A stretch of DNA of 64,000 bases from Peteryoungia desertarenae (lineage in GTDB: Bacteria > Pseudomonadota > Alphaproteobacteria > Rhizobiales > Rhizobiaceae). Location of the stretch: positions 3,254,501-3,318,500 of the forward strand of contig NZ_CP058350.1 of NCBI RefSeq assembly GCF_005860795.2. Direction: 5' to 3'. A program made the position numbers and the translations under genes. Every line of letters starts with the position of its first letter. Positions within the stretch are counted from its first letter, which is position 1. The notes beneath the pieces are model-generated. The model searched no databases and had not been told where the DNA came from. It worked only from the letters and a program-made list of their open reading frames with translations. Shown in pieces: positions 20,321 to 31,366 of the stretch.

Positions 20321-21247
20321 CTAAAGATCGGCAGAAAATGTATCGCAGGCGGACGCGTCACCCGTGTCATATCCCCGCTTGAACCAGCGCATACGTTGCG
20401 CTGAAGTACCATGGTTGAAGCTGTCCGGCACAACATAGCCCTGGGCGCGCTTCTGTAGTGTATCGTCGCCAATCTGATGGGCCGCATTCAGCGCCTCTTC
20501 CAGATCACCGTCCGAAAGCAGGCCCTGTTTGTCGGCGGCCTTGGCCCAGATGCCCGCATAGCAATCAGCCTGCAGCTCGACACGAACGGAAAGCCGGTTG
20601 GCCTCTGCAGCCCCCAGGCTGCGTCGCTGCCGGTTGAATTCAGGCAACACGCCTGTGAGGTTCTGGACGTGATGACCGACCTCATGGGCAATCACATAGG
20701 CCTGGGCGAAATCGCCTGCAGCGCCAAATTGTTGCTCGAGTTGACGGAAGAAATCCGTGTCGAGATAAACCTTGCTGTCGGCAGGGCAATAGAAAGGCCC
20801 GGTCGCGGCAGAAGCCAGCCCACAAGGCGATTCGGTCCGTCCCGCAAACAGCACCAGTGTCGGCTCGCGGTAGCGGGCGCCGGATGCCTGAAAGATCGCA
20901 TTCCAAGTATCTTCGGTTTCGGCCAGCATAGTGCGAATGAAGGCTGTCATCTCGTCATTTGCCGGGCCGCTGCTGGGAGCGCGAGAGACCTGTTGCTCAT
21001 AGCCGGCACCGGAAGGATCGCCGCCTTCCATCACCTGCAGGAGATCGATCCCGACCATCTTGAAGCCGAAATAGATCACCACGAGGATGATGATCGTCCC
21101 GAGACTCAGCCCGCCGCCCCGTCGTCCACCACCAACCGGAATGCGAATGCCAGAGCGACCGAAGGGACTGCGCCCGGCGCCGGACCCTGATGACCCGTGA
21201 CGTCTGTCCTCGATATTGCTCGACTGACGTCGCCCCTTCCATTCCAT
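20321..21247 (-). CDS. YpfJ-family neutral zinc metallopeptidase, membrane-anchored
   Basis: Protein of 308 aa of the YpfJ/putative neutral zinc metallopeptidase family. A Gly/Arg/Ser-rich N-terminus precedes one membrane segment (about 48-65, SLGTIIILVVIYFGF). The catalytic domain follows, with the zincin motif AHEVGHHVQNLTG near residue 165 and the family patterns CPADSKVYLDTDFF and VRVELQADCYAGIWA. The substrate is unknown. GGGGAG lies upstream of the ATG. The preceding gene at 21326 is on the same strand, 78 bp away. Confidence 0.92.
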   Translation of the reverse strand: MEWKGRRQSSNIEDRRHGSSGSGAGRSPFGRSGIRIPVGGGRRGGGLSLGTIIILVVIYFGFKMVGIDLLQVMEGGDPSGAGYEQQVSRAPSSGPANDEMTAFIRTMLAETEDTWNAIFQASGARYREPTLVLFAGRTESPCGLASAATGPFYCPADSKVYLDTDFFRQLEQQFGAAGDFAQAYVIAHEVGHHVQNLTGVLPEFNRQRRSLGAAEANRLSVRVELQADCYAGIWAKAADKQGLLSDGDLEEALNAAHQIGDDTLQKRAQGYVVPDSFNHGTSAQRMRWFKRGYDTGDASACDTFSADL

Positions 21248-21325
21248 GACCGGTCTCGCTCCCCTGTCGATCTCGGCGCAAAGATTAGTGGATGCCGGAC
21301 GGCTTGGCTATCGGTCGCGTTGAAT

Positions 21326-21835
21326 TCACGACTTCTGGAAAAGAGGCAGGGAGAACCGTCGATGACCCAGCCTGACGAAGACAAAGGCAGCGACGAGCAG
21401 AATGGCAAACAGCGCAAGAAAATAGCCATTTCCGTCATCTCCGCCAAAGAACACCCGATGCATGGCGCGACCGGGCAGCAGGGTGAAGGCGCCTGCCCCG
21501 AGCAGCGCCATGGCATAGAGGGTGGTCACATGGCGGCGATGGGCTTCGATCTGGCCGCGTCGTGCACTGTAGACCACCTCCCCACACCCGTGAAGCACCA
21601 ACACGGAAAGAAGATGGATCGGACCAAAACCAAAGACGACGTCAATCGTCCGAATGAAGAAACTCGACAGGGCCGTTGCGATCATCAGCGCAATCCACAA
21701 CCGTCCAAGCAGGCGATGGACCCCTGTTCCCTTTTTCCCAGCCAGCAGGAATACCCCGACAACAAGCGCCAAAAGCGCTGCGAGAACATGCAGTTGAATG
21801 GCATGGGAAGCATCAAGAAGGGGATCGATGGACAT
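21326..21835 (-). CDS. DUF2306 family membrane protein
   Basis: Protein of 169 aa with about four to five membrane helices and the DUF2306 pattern: HAIQLHVLAALLALVVGVFLLAGKKGTGVHRLLGRLW, SSFFIRTID, GPIHLLSVLVLHGCG, then a cytoplasmic loop AHRRHVTTLYAMAL. The function is unknown. I chose ATG 21835, preceded by TGAGG; the frame is open to 21982 but that stretch is basic and not membrane-like. It is divergent from the LytTR regulator, with 105 bp between starts, and may be its target. Confidence 0.8.
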   Translation of the reverse strand: MSIDPLLDASHAIQLHVLAALLALVVGVFLLAGKKGTGVHRLLGRLWIALMIATALSSFFIRTIDVVFGFGPIHLLSVLVLHGCGEVVYSARRGQIEAHRRHVTTLYAMALLGAGAFTLLPGRAMHRVFFGGDDGNGYFLALFAILLVAAFVFVRLGHRRFSLPLFQKS

Positions 21836-21940
21836 GCGGCTTGCCTCAGAGGTTGGAAACAGTTTTGATCGGTCGCCGAAAGCAATGACCGACAAGCGGG
21901 GATCAACCAACCGCAACCCCGTAAACGGAAGAGGAAATTC

Positions 21941-22759
21941 GTGACTGGACGCGTCCTGCAATCCACGCTTCGTGAAGTGCACGAAGTCTTGCGGTCAAAA
22001 CGGCTCTGGGCGACTTTTGTGATCGTCGTGTTGGTATTCGTGATCACTGGCCCGTTTGGGACCGTGGACAAGATGGGCCTGGCCGAACGCTTGGCCTTCT
22101 GGTTCTGCCTGCATGCGATCGCCTGGCTGACCACGATCACCGTCATCACAGCCGTTGAGATCAGATTGGCCGAACGCATCAGTCATGACCTTTTGCGCCT
22201 AGCGCTGTCCGCCGCCGCCGCAGCACCGCTGATCGCAGCCCTTCTCGAACTCCTGATGTGGTCCTGGATCGGGCGAACACCGAGCCTCGCATCTTACGGA
22301 CTGCAATTGTCCCTGTGCCTCGTCTTTGCAATCCTCTTCAGCATTCTGTCGCATCTCACGGTCAGCGCACCACAAACCGCATCGAACGGTATGGTCTCTG
22401 ATCAAGGGCCGGAGGTTGCGGGGGCGGAACAGACGTCGTCGCGAGCGGAGATCCCGTTGATCCGACGGCTGAGGCATGATCTGCGCGGCCCGCTTCTGCA
22501 TTTGACCATTGAGGACCATTACACCGTCGTCACGACGATCCACGGACAGCAATTGCTCTTGTTGCGGTTTTCCGACGCTCTCGCCGAACTTGGAAGCGCA
22601 AAGGGTCTGCAGGTGCATCGCTCCCATTGGGTCGCTGACCATGCGGTCGATGATCTGGTCAAGGAGGGCGAAAGGCTGATGATCAGGCTGAAAAACGGCC
22701 AGCGCATACCCGTCAGCCGTCGCTGCGCCGCTGCCGCCAAAGTCCGTTACCAGACTTGA
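21941..22759 (+). CDS. Membrane-linked LytTR-family transcriptional regulator
   Basis: Protein of 272 aa starting at GTG 21941 with GAGGAAATTC upstream. Four hydrophobic segments fill residues 20-145. The C-terminal LytTR DNA-binding domain follows (LHLTIEDHYTVVTTIHGQQLLLLRFSDALAEL, GLQVHRSHWVADHAV, LMIRLKNGQRIPVSRR). Membrane-anchored LytTR proteins are thought to pass envelope signals directly to DNA without a separate kinase. Its divergent neighbour is a small membrane protein (DUF2306), suggesting paired regulation. Confidence 0.88.
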   Translation: MTGRVLQSTLREVHEVLRSKRLWATFVIVVLVFVITGPFGTVDKMGLAERLAFWFCLHAIAWLTTITVITAVEIRLAERISHDLLRLALSAAAAAPLIAALLELLMWSWIGRTPSLASYGLQLSLCLVFAILFSILSHLTVSAPQTASNGMVSDQGPEVAGAEQTSSRAEIPLIRRLRHDLRGPLLHLTIEDHYTVVTTIHGQQLLLLRFSDALAELGSAKGLQVHRSHWVADHAVDDLVKEGERLMIRLKNGQRIPVSRRCAAAAKVRYQT

Positions 22760-22820
22760 GACTGTGGTTCATCTGCATTGGTCAACTTGTAAAGTTGACT
22801 TTGCAATCATATGAAAAATT

Positions 22821-23489
22821 TCAATTTTTCGAATAACCATAGTCGCCGCCCCGTGCCAGTGCCCGCTGATAGGCGGGACGGGCGCGAATGCGCTCCATCC
22901 AGGAACGGAGAACGGTGACATCGACACCGCGGGCAATCCGGGTAAGGCCAGCTTCGACCGGAAAACTCATGGCGATATCGGCCGCTGAAAAAGCACCTCC
23001 GGCGAACCAGCCATCGCCTTCAAGCTCGGCTTTCCACAAAGCAACATGGTCGGCAAGCTGCGGGTCGATGAAGCTCTTGCCGACACCTTCGGAAATCAGT
23101 CGGGCGATGGGTCGGATGAAGAAGGGTACCTCCCCGGGAATGCGCGAGAAGATCAGCTTCATGACCAGAAGCGGCATGGCCGAACCTTCGGCATAATGCA
23201 TCCAATAGCGATACCGCAGATGGTTATCGCTGCCTTGCTCAGGATGCAGCCATCCGCCCTCATGGCGCTCGATCAAGTATTCCATGATTGCGCCGCTTTC
23301 GGCGATCACCCGCCCCTCTTCTTCAATGACCGGCGATTTGCCAAGCGGATGAACAGCCTTCAGGCTTTCCGGTCCCCGGTAGTCGCGACCGCGATGGTAC
23401 AGCTTGACCTCGTAATCCTGCCCAAGCTCCTCCAGCAGCCACAGGATGCGATGCGCTCGCGAATTGTCGAGATAATGAACCGTGATCAT
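22821..23489 (-). CDS. Glutathione S-transferase family protein
   Basis: Protein of 222 aa with the N-terminal thioredoxin-like domain (MITVHYLDNSRAHRILWLLEELGQDYEV; PVIEEEGRVIAESGAIMEYL, the glutathione gamma-Glu site) and an all-helical C-terminal domain (FSAADIAMSFPVEAG is the usual N-capping box region). It would conjugate or reduce electrophiles with glutathione in the cytoplasm. The Ser10/Arg12 pair is the candidate activating site. The ribosome site is weak. No operon partner; it converges with the LytTR gene. Confidence 0.92.
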   Translation of the reverse strand: MITVHYLDNSRAHRILWLLEELGQDYEVKLYHRGRDYRGPESLKAVHPLGKSPVIEEEGRVIAESGAIMEYLIERHEGGWLHPEQGSDNHLRYRYWMHYAEGSAMPLLVMKLIFSRIPGEVPFFIRPIARLISEGVGKSFIDPQLADHVALWKAELEGDGWFAGGAFSAADIAMSFPVEAGLTRIARGVDVTVLRSWMERIRARPAYQRALARGGDYGYSKN

Positions 23490-23672
23490 GGGCCAGAGTC
23501 CTACTAGAAATTGCCATGACCTATCTAGCGGCCGCAGAAGATGCAGTCGACGAAAAAGATTGATCGTTCTTGGCGGATACCTGCCTGCTCACGAGCCTTG
23601 CGATGGCGCTTGCACTCCATTTCTGACACTATCCGCCGGGGCCAGGACCATCATTTTGGGAGGAATGATCGT

Positions 23673-24695
23673 ATGCGGGCTATCAGATTGGAAGATATCG
23701 GCGCGCTGCATCTGAGGGAGGTCGACAAACCCGAGCCCGGGCCTGACGACCTTCTGGTCCGGATCGAGGCCTGTGGTGTCTGTGGGACCGACCGTCACCT
23801 CTTCCACGGCGAATTCCCCTGCACGCCCCCAGTTACACTTGGTCACGAATTTTCCGGGATCATCGAGGACATGGGAGCGGCAGTGACCGGCTTCCGCCTT
23901 GGTGACCGCATAACGGGTGACCCGAATATCGCCTGTGGCCGCTGCAGCCATTGCGTCAACGGACGCATCAATCTCTGTCGCAATCTGAGAGCAATCGGCA
24001 TTCATCGGGATGGAGGCTTTGCCGACTATGTCATTGTCCCGCAAAAGCAGGCCTTTCTTTTACCTGCATCGCTCAATCCGCTTCATGGCGCTTTCTGCGA
24101 ACCGCTGGCCTGCTGCCTGCATGGCATAGACCTGGCAAAAATCGAGGCGGGCAGCTCTGTCATCGTATTGGGCGGTGGCGTGATTGGTCTGCTAACGGTT
24201 CAGCTGGCGCGTCTGGCAGGCGCAAGTCAGGTCGTGCTTTCGACAAGGCAGGCTTCGCGCCGCAAACTGGCCGAGGAGCTTGGCGCAACCGCCAGCATCG
24301 ATCCTGCTGATGGTGACCTCATCGGGCGAACGACGGGCGAGAAGGGTCTCCTTCCGGGCGGAGCTGACGTGGTTATCGAATGTGCCGGTGTTCCCGATAC
24401 GATGATGCAGGCCATGAAGCTGGTGCGCCCGGGCGGCACGGTCGTCATTCTCGGTGTCATGCCACAGGGGGAGAAGATAAAGATCGAGCCCTTTGACCTG
24501 CTGTTTCGCGAGGTGAAGGTGCTCACGTCCTTTCTCAACCCCTTCACCCACCGCCGCGCAGCAGACCTGATTGCCTCGGGTGCAATCGTGGTCGAACGGC
24601 TCATTTCCCGGACCGTCGGCATGTCAGACGCCGCAGCGGTCATTTCAAATCCACCGGCTGCGGGAGAGGTGAAAGTCCTGATCGTACCCGATTAA
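23673..24695 (+). CDS. Zinc-binding medium-chain alcohol/polyol dehydrogenase
   Basis: Protein of 340 aa. The catalytic zinc ligands are in EACGVCGTDRHLFHGEF and LGHEFSGIIE, structural zinc cysteines are in CGRCSHCVNGRINLC, and the nucleotide motif is VLGGGVIGLLTVQLARLAGA. It resembles sorbitol/xylitol- or threonine-type dehydrogenases; the substrate is not readable. The ATG at 23673 follows GGGAGGAATGATCGT, a strong ribosome site, and is preferred over earlier in-frame starts. It stands alone between a GST and a convergent amidase. Confidence 0.92.
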   Translation: MRAIRLEDIGALHLREVDKPEPGPDDLLVRIEACGVCGTDRHLFHGEFPCTPPVTLGHEFSGIIEDMGAAVTGFRLGDRITGDPNIACGRCSHCVNGRINLCRNLRAIGIHRDGGFADYVIVPQKQAFLLPASLNPLHGAFCEPLACCLHGIDLAKIEAGSSVIVLGGGVIGLLTVQLARLAGASQVVLSTRQASRRKLAEELGATASIDPADGDLIGRTTGEKGLLPGGADVVIECAGVPDTMMQAMKLVRPGGTVVILGVMPQGEKIKIEPFDLLFREVKVLTSFLNPFTHRRAADLIASGAIVVERLISRTVGMSDAAAVISNPPAAGEVKVLIVPD

Positions 24696-24730
24696 GTGTG
24701 CAGTCGACCTCTTCCGATGACCGGAAAAGC

Positions 24731-26215
24731 TCACAGAGGAGGACGCCGGTCCTTCCAGGGCCGCGCTTCTTCAAGCTGACCCGCTAGCCGGAAAAGCGTG
24801 TCCTCATCGGCAAAACGTCCGACAAATTGCATCCCGATTGGCAGGCCTGCGGTGGTCCAGCACAAGGGTACCGACATCGCCGGTTGACCGGTGACGTTGA
24901 ATACGGGTGTCCATGGCATGTATTCAAACGTCTCTGCCGCGAGCTTGTCGGCAATCCCGAGGCGACGCAGCAACCAGCCACCATTGATGTGCCCCAGCGC
25001 CGTCAACAACATCTTCTCGATTGGAGACGGCTGCAGGCTTCCAGTCTTGACCGGCAGATCCGCAAGAACAGGGGTCAGCAGCACATCATAACTTTCGAAG
25101 AAGCGGAGGACTGAACGGGCTGCAAACTTGAGATAGCGATGGGCCGCCGTGACATCAGCCGCCGAGAAGGCCTTGCCAAGAAGGCCCATGCCGAATGTGG
25201 AGGAATCGAAGTCGCCCGGTCGAACTGGGATCTCGAAGGTCTCGGAGGTCCACTCCATATCGGCCCGGATTTCGCCGGCAAGCGCTGTCAGGAAGGCCAG
25301 GGAAAATCTTTCCCGCTCAATGGCAGGCGCGGCTTCCACCACCTCATGTCCGAGATCACGCAGCAGACTGACGGTAGCCTCGAAGGCTGCAAGAACATCA
25401 GTCGAAACCGCCTTGCCCAACATGGGTTGCGACGAAACCGCGATACGAAGCCGTTCCGGAGGCTGTGAGACGGATGCCAGGAAGGAACCGTGATGATCGG
25501 CAAGACGATGCAGACTACCGATATCCGCGCCATGCGTGGCATCAAGCACTGCCGCGCTGTCACGAACCGAGCGTGTCAGCACATGCTCGACTGCAAAACC
25601 AGACCAGGCGTCGCCCAGGAACGGCCCATAGGGTGTACGTCCGCGTGTCGGCTTCATCCCGAAGACGCCACATGCCGAGGCGGGAATCCGGATCGAACCA
25701 CCGCCATCACCTCCCGAGGCGATAGGGACCATGCGAGCAGCCACGGCAGCAGCCGAACCTCCCGACGATCCACCGGGGGAGCGATCAAGATCATATGGAT
25801 TGAAGGTCGGACCATGAACACCGGGTTCGGTATAGGGTGTCAGCCCAAACTCGGGAGTATTGGTCTTTCCGAGGATGACGAGGCCGGCACGCTTCCAGCG
25901 ATAAACCAGCTCCGAGTCGCCAGACGCCGCCTTGTTCTGCCAGTGAACATTGCCGTTACCGGTCGGGACACCCTCGATCTGGGACAGAAGATCCTTGATC
26001 AGAAAGGGCACTCCAGCAAGCGGAGCATCCGGTGAAACCGAGCCAAGGCTTTGACGAGCAAGGTCGAACAAAGTGCGAATGACTGCATTGATTCGCGGGT
26101 TCACAGCCTCGATACGATTGACCGCCGCTTCCAGAACCTCGTCGGCAGAGACTTCGCGCCGCCGGATGAGCTCGGCAAGCCCCACACCGTCATGATTCTC
26201 ATAGTCAAACTGCAT
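24731..26215 (-). CDS. Amidase signature family enzyme
   Basis: Protein of 494 aa with the Ser-cisSer-Lys triad of the amidase signature: Lys74 in FLIKDL, cis-Ser150 in [10 protein letters not shown], and nucleophile Ser174 in [11 protein letters not shown]. The Lys-to-Ser and 24-residue Ser-Ser spacings fit the family. It hydrolyses a C-N amide bond, but family members range from GatA to fatty amide and nylon-oligomer hydrolases. The long divergent C-terminal half and absence of gatB/gatC nearby argue for a small-molecule or xenobiotic amidase rather than the tRNA amidotransferase. Confidence 0.9.
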   Translation of the reverse strand: MQFDYENHDGVGLAELIRRREVSADEVLEAAVNRIEAVNPRINAVIRTLFDLARQSLGSVSPDAPLAGVPFLIKDLLSQIEGVPTGNGNVHWQNKAASGDSELVYRWKRAGLVILGKTNTPEFGLTPYTEPGVHGPTFNPYDLDRSPGGSSGGSAAAVAARMVPIASGGDGGGSIRIPASACGVFGMKPTRGRTPYGPFLGDAWSGFAVEHVLTRSVRDSAAVLDATHGADIGSLHRLADHHGSFLASVSQPPERLRIAVSSQPMLGKAVSTDVLAAFEATVSLLRDLGHEVVEAAPAIERERFSLAFLTALAGEIRADMEWTSETFEIPVRPGDFDSSTFGMGLLGKAFSAADVTAAHRYLKFAARSVLRFFESYDVLLTPVLADLPVKTGSLQPSPIEKMLLTALGHINGGWLLRRLGIADKLAAETFEYMPWTPVFNVTGQPAMSVPLCWTTAGLPIGMQFVGRFADEDTLFRLAGQLEEARPWKDRRPPL

Positions 26216-26336
26216 GCAAGCCGTCCCGTGATAGTCGGCGGCACGTTAGCAGGAAGAGGCCCGGATGCAACGCAGGGTCGCCCAGGAAAAATACCGACGC
26301 CCAAAACGAATGCTCCGAATATATACATATGCTTAA

Positions 26337-28883
<2,547 letters not shown>

Positions 28884-28920
28884 TCCCCGACGGCTAAGGC
28901 AGAGATCTCAAATACAAACT

Positions 28921-28949
28921 GAAACAGGCGGGCCAATCCCGCCTGTTTC
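28921..28949. terminator. Bidirectional terminator between the chemoreceptor and DUF1868 genes
   Basis: A 12-bp perfect stem, GAAACAGGCGGG / CCCGCCTGTTTC, with a CCAAT loop. It is followed by ATTTTAT on plus and AGTTTGTATTT on minus. It lies between convergent stops at 28883 and 28971. Confidence 0.85.
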
Positions 28950-28970
28950 ATTTTATCCGCCTCGCGAACA

Positions 28971-29714
28971 TCACCTGTTTCTATTGGCTCGCCAGCGCGA
29001 CGGTTCAAGCACCAGCAATTCTTCAAAGTGGTTCATATCAGCGAAGGAGCAAAAGGCCGGCGGATTGAGTTCGATCAAGGGCGCGCGCTCACGGATCTCG
29101 CGCACAAGATCCGCCAACATGTCTTGCCAGCGGAGAATGGCCTCATCACCGAACCGCGAGAGCGGATAGGCGAAGGTGATGTGGAAGATGTAATCATCAT
29201 GATCGGGGTGGCGATAGCCGAATATATTGGCCAGCCGGTCACGCCACAGCTTCAACGTCGCGCGATCTTCGGGCGTCACACCATCCAGCGCGAGGCCCGC
29301 CGGGGTCGCATCGGTGACTTCCACGGCAAAGGGGCCAGGGGCTTCGAACCCGGCAAGCCGATCCAGAAAAAGTGCCGTCATGTCGTCAATCGGCGTCTCC
29401 AGCGGAAGATCCTCCGGCCAGTAGGGTTGCCGACGGCGATATTCGATAATGCCCTGAAACAGGGTCATGTGCAGGCTGGAGACAGGCGTGAAGGCCAGAA
29501 GGTTAGCGTCCGGCATGGCCAGAAACCGCTGCCGGGCGGCCTCAATTGCCGCGTGACTGTCCGACCCTGAAGTCAGATGACAGACAACCGTATTGCCGGG
29601 TTCCGGGAGGAAGACCCCATCCTCGTTGTAGCGCGTCCCCAGATGCGCCGGGCGCACGGGATTGAAACGGGCGGCATAGGACCGCAACTCGGGTCGCAGG
29701 TTTTCGATATCCAT
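28971..29714 (-). CDS. DUF1868 / 2H phosphoesterase-like protein
   Basis: Protein of 247 aa with two H-x-T motifs: SSLHMTLFQG near residue 85 and IFHITFAYPL near residue 190. These mark the 2H phosphoesterase (2'-5' RNA ligase-like) superfamily, here of the DUF1868 type. A role in cyclic-phosphate or RNA-end chemistry is plausible from the fold but the substrate is unknown. GAGAGG precedes the ATG. It converges with the chemoreceptor gene. Confidence 0.85.
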   Translation of the reverse strand: MDIENLRPELRSYAARFNPVRPAHLGTRYNEDGVFLPEPGNTVVCHLTSGSDSHAAIEAARQRFLAMPDANLLAFTPVSSLHMTLFQGIIEYRRRQPYWPEDLPLETPIDDMTALFLDRLAGFEAPGPFAVEVTDATPAGLALDGVTPEDRATLKLWRDRLANIFGYRHPDHDDYIFHITFAYPLSRFGDEAILRWQDMLADLVREIRERAPLIELNPPAFCSFADMNHFEELLVLEPSRWRANRNR

Positions 29715-29874
29715 GAAGTCCTCTCAGATCGGCAAGGCAGACCCGGCTATCAGAGGGATGCAAAGCGGATGTGACAGGAGAGCGGGCGCGCAACAGCTAT
29801 TGCAAAGACAATCACGGTTGTCGGCATCATGGCAGTCTTGGCACGACCGATATCTGATGCAGGCTATTTCTCCG

Positions 29875-31068
29875 TCATTTCGGGACTGTCTGCGAGTCTC
29901 GTGAAAAGAGAAGAAAAACAAGAGCAACCGTGAGCACAACGGGGGCAATGGCAAACCCAAGAGACACAGAGATTGACATGTGCAGAAGTGGAAGCAAGGC
30001 AACGGTGGAGAATAGCAGTCTCCTTTGACCGGCATGCGGTGCTTGGGTCACTTCCTTATGGGCCCATATCGCAGCAACTGCCGAAACCGCACCGAGATCG
30101 TATACCAGGGAGTAAGGTGACACGACAAAGCTCGCCAAAAGTAAGCTGAGGCTTCGCTCAGCAGCGCCTTTCAAACGCAAGAGGCTCACCGCAAATGCCA
30201 CAACCGCAACACCGGCCCAGGAAAGATGAACCATCATGGCTGTCGTGGCATCGTAGTCCCAGGCTCGCATGGAACCGAAGACCGAAGGCATCATGTGGAG
30301 AAAAACACCTTCAAACTTGGTCATGACCAGGCTTTGATAAGGCACATTGTGCTGCAGATAGCCGAGCCAGCTTTCCACTCCGAAGATGATTGCGGACAAA
30401 ATGACAATCAAGGTTGTCGTAACACCTGCAGCGGCAATCACAACCCACCTTCGTTCCCAAAGCAAAAGCAGCGGGATCAGAAGACCCAATTGTGGCTTGA
30501 TGGTCAGCAGACCAAAGGCAACGCCTGCGAGAATGGGGGAGCGGCTTCTCAAACCAAGACCGTAAAGCATCAGCGCAGCGGTGATAAAACCATTCTGCGC
30601 AGCAATCACATTGCAAAGAATGAATGCAACAAGGAGAACGACCGTTGCAGGCGCAATCTTTCTTTCAAACACCGTCACGCCGTGAAGGAACAGAAGCAGC
30701 GTAATCCAAAGAAACGCGACCATCGAAAGGGCATGGGGCAGGAACCCCAAAGGCCAGATCATCAGCAAAAAAGATGGCGGATAACTCCAGTTGTGCCAGG
30801 GATAGTTTTCGCCGAAAGCCGCGATCATGTGAGCAAAATAATTCTCTTGCCCGCTGAACAAATCAATTACGCGCCCCTCTAGGACAAGCCGCGACGCGAT
30901 CCAGTAGTTGGAGAAGTCTGTGTTCGTCCAGGTCAGTGTGTCTGTCTCGACGGTCCCGGAAAAAATCAGGAAGAATAACACCAGCCCAAAAACTGTTGAT
31001 GCACCAGCAATAAGGATCAAGGGCGAGGAGAACGCTTGACGCAACGAAAGGAAGACTTGCGAGTTCAT
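29875..31068 (-). CDS. GT87-family (DUF2029) membrane glycosyltransferase
   Basis: Protein of about 397 aa with some ten membrane helices and the GT87 pattern: a periplasmic acceptor-side loop (SNYWIASRLVLEGRVIDLFSGQENYF, WHNWSYPPSFLLMIWPLGFLP), LLTIKPQLGLLIPLLLLWERRW, and VVSPYSLVYDLG near the C-terminus. GT87 enzymes use polyprenyl-phosphate-linked sugars, often mannose, outside the inner membrane. I chose ATG 31068; no strong ribosome site is seen. Base composition is visibly more AT-rich than the neighbours, which hints at horizontal acquisition. It is divergent from carB. Confidence 0.82.
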   Translation of the reverse strand: MNSQVFLSLRQAFSSPLILIAGASTVFGLVLFFLIFSGTVETDTLTWTNTDFSNYWIASRLVLEGRVIDLFSGQENYFAHMIAAFGENYPWHNWSYPPSFLLMIWPLGFLPHALSMVAFLWITLLLFLHGVTVFERKIAPATVVLLVAFILCNVIAAQNGFITAALMLYGLGLRSRSPILAGVAFGLLTIKPQLGLLIPLLLLWERRWVVIAAAGVTTTLIVILSAIIFGVESWLGYLQHNVPYQSLVMTKFEGVFLHMMPSVFGSMRAWDYDATTAMMVHLSWAGVAVVAFAVSLLRLKGAAERSLSLLLASFVVSPYSLVYDLGAVSAVAAIWAHKEVTQAPHAGQRRLLFSTVALLPLLHMSISVSLGFAIAPVVLTVALVFLLFSRDSQTVPK

Positions 31069-31366
31069 AATGCTATTGTGCCTAGATTGCCCGTTGAGAC
31101 ATCTTGCAATTGAAAGATGAACAAATCTTATGGCGTCGGGGGGCCGGTCAATCCGCACGGATCATGAGAAGCCAGTTACATCGGATTCGCCAATGCTGAC
31201 ACGACTTCTGTTTTTTGTGTCCATTGCCCGCGATTCGGGGTTCCTTCCCGAACAACATTTCCCTATAAGCCGCTTCTAGCCTGAAAAGACCATCTTCCTG
31301 CGCCCGGCCGGTGACCTCCCTCACCCAGGCCGGTTTTTCGCGCAGGCGCAAGAACGGATAGAACCC

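Noticed and set aside
24731..26215. Amidase considered as GatA of the Glu-tRNA(Gln) amidotransferase
   Set aside because: No gatB or gatC nearby, and the C-terminal half does not resemble GatA; kept as a general amidase.
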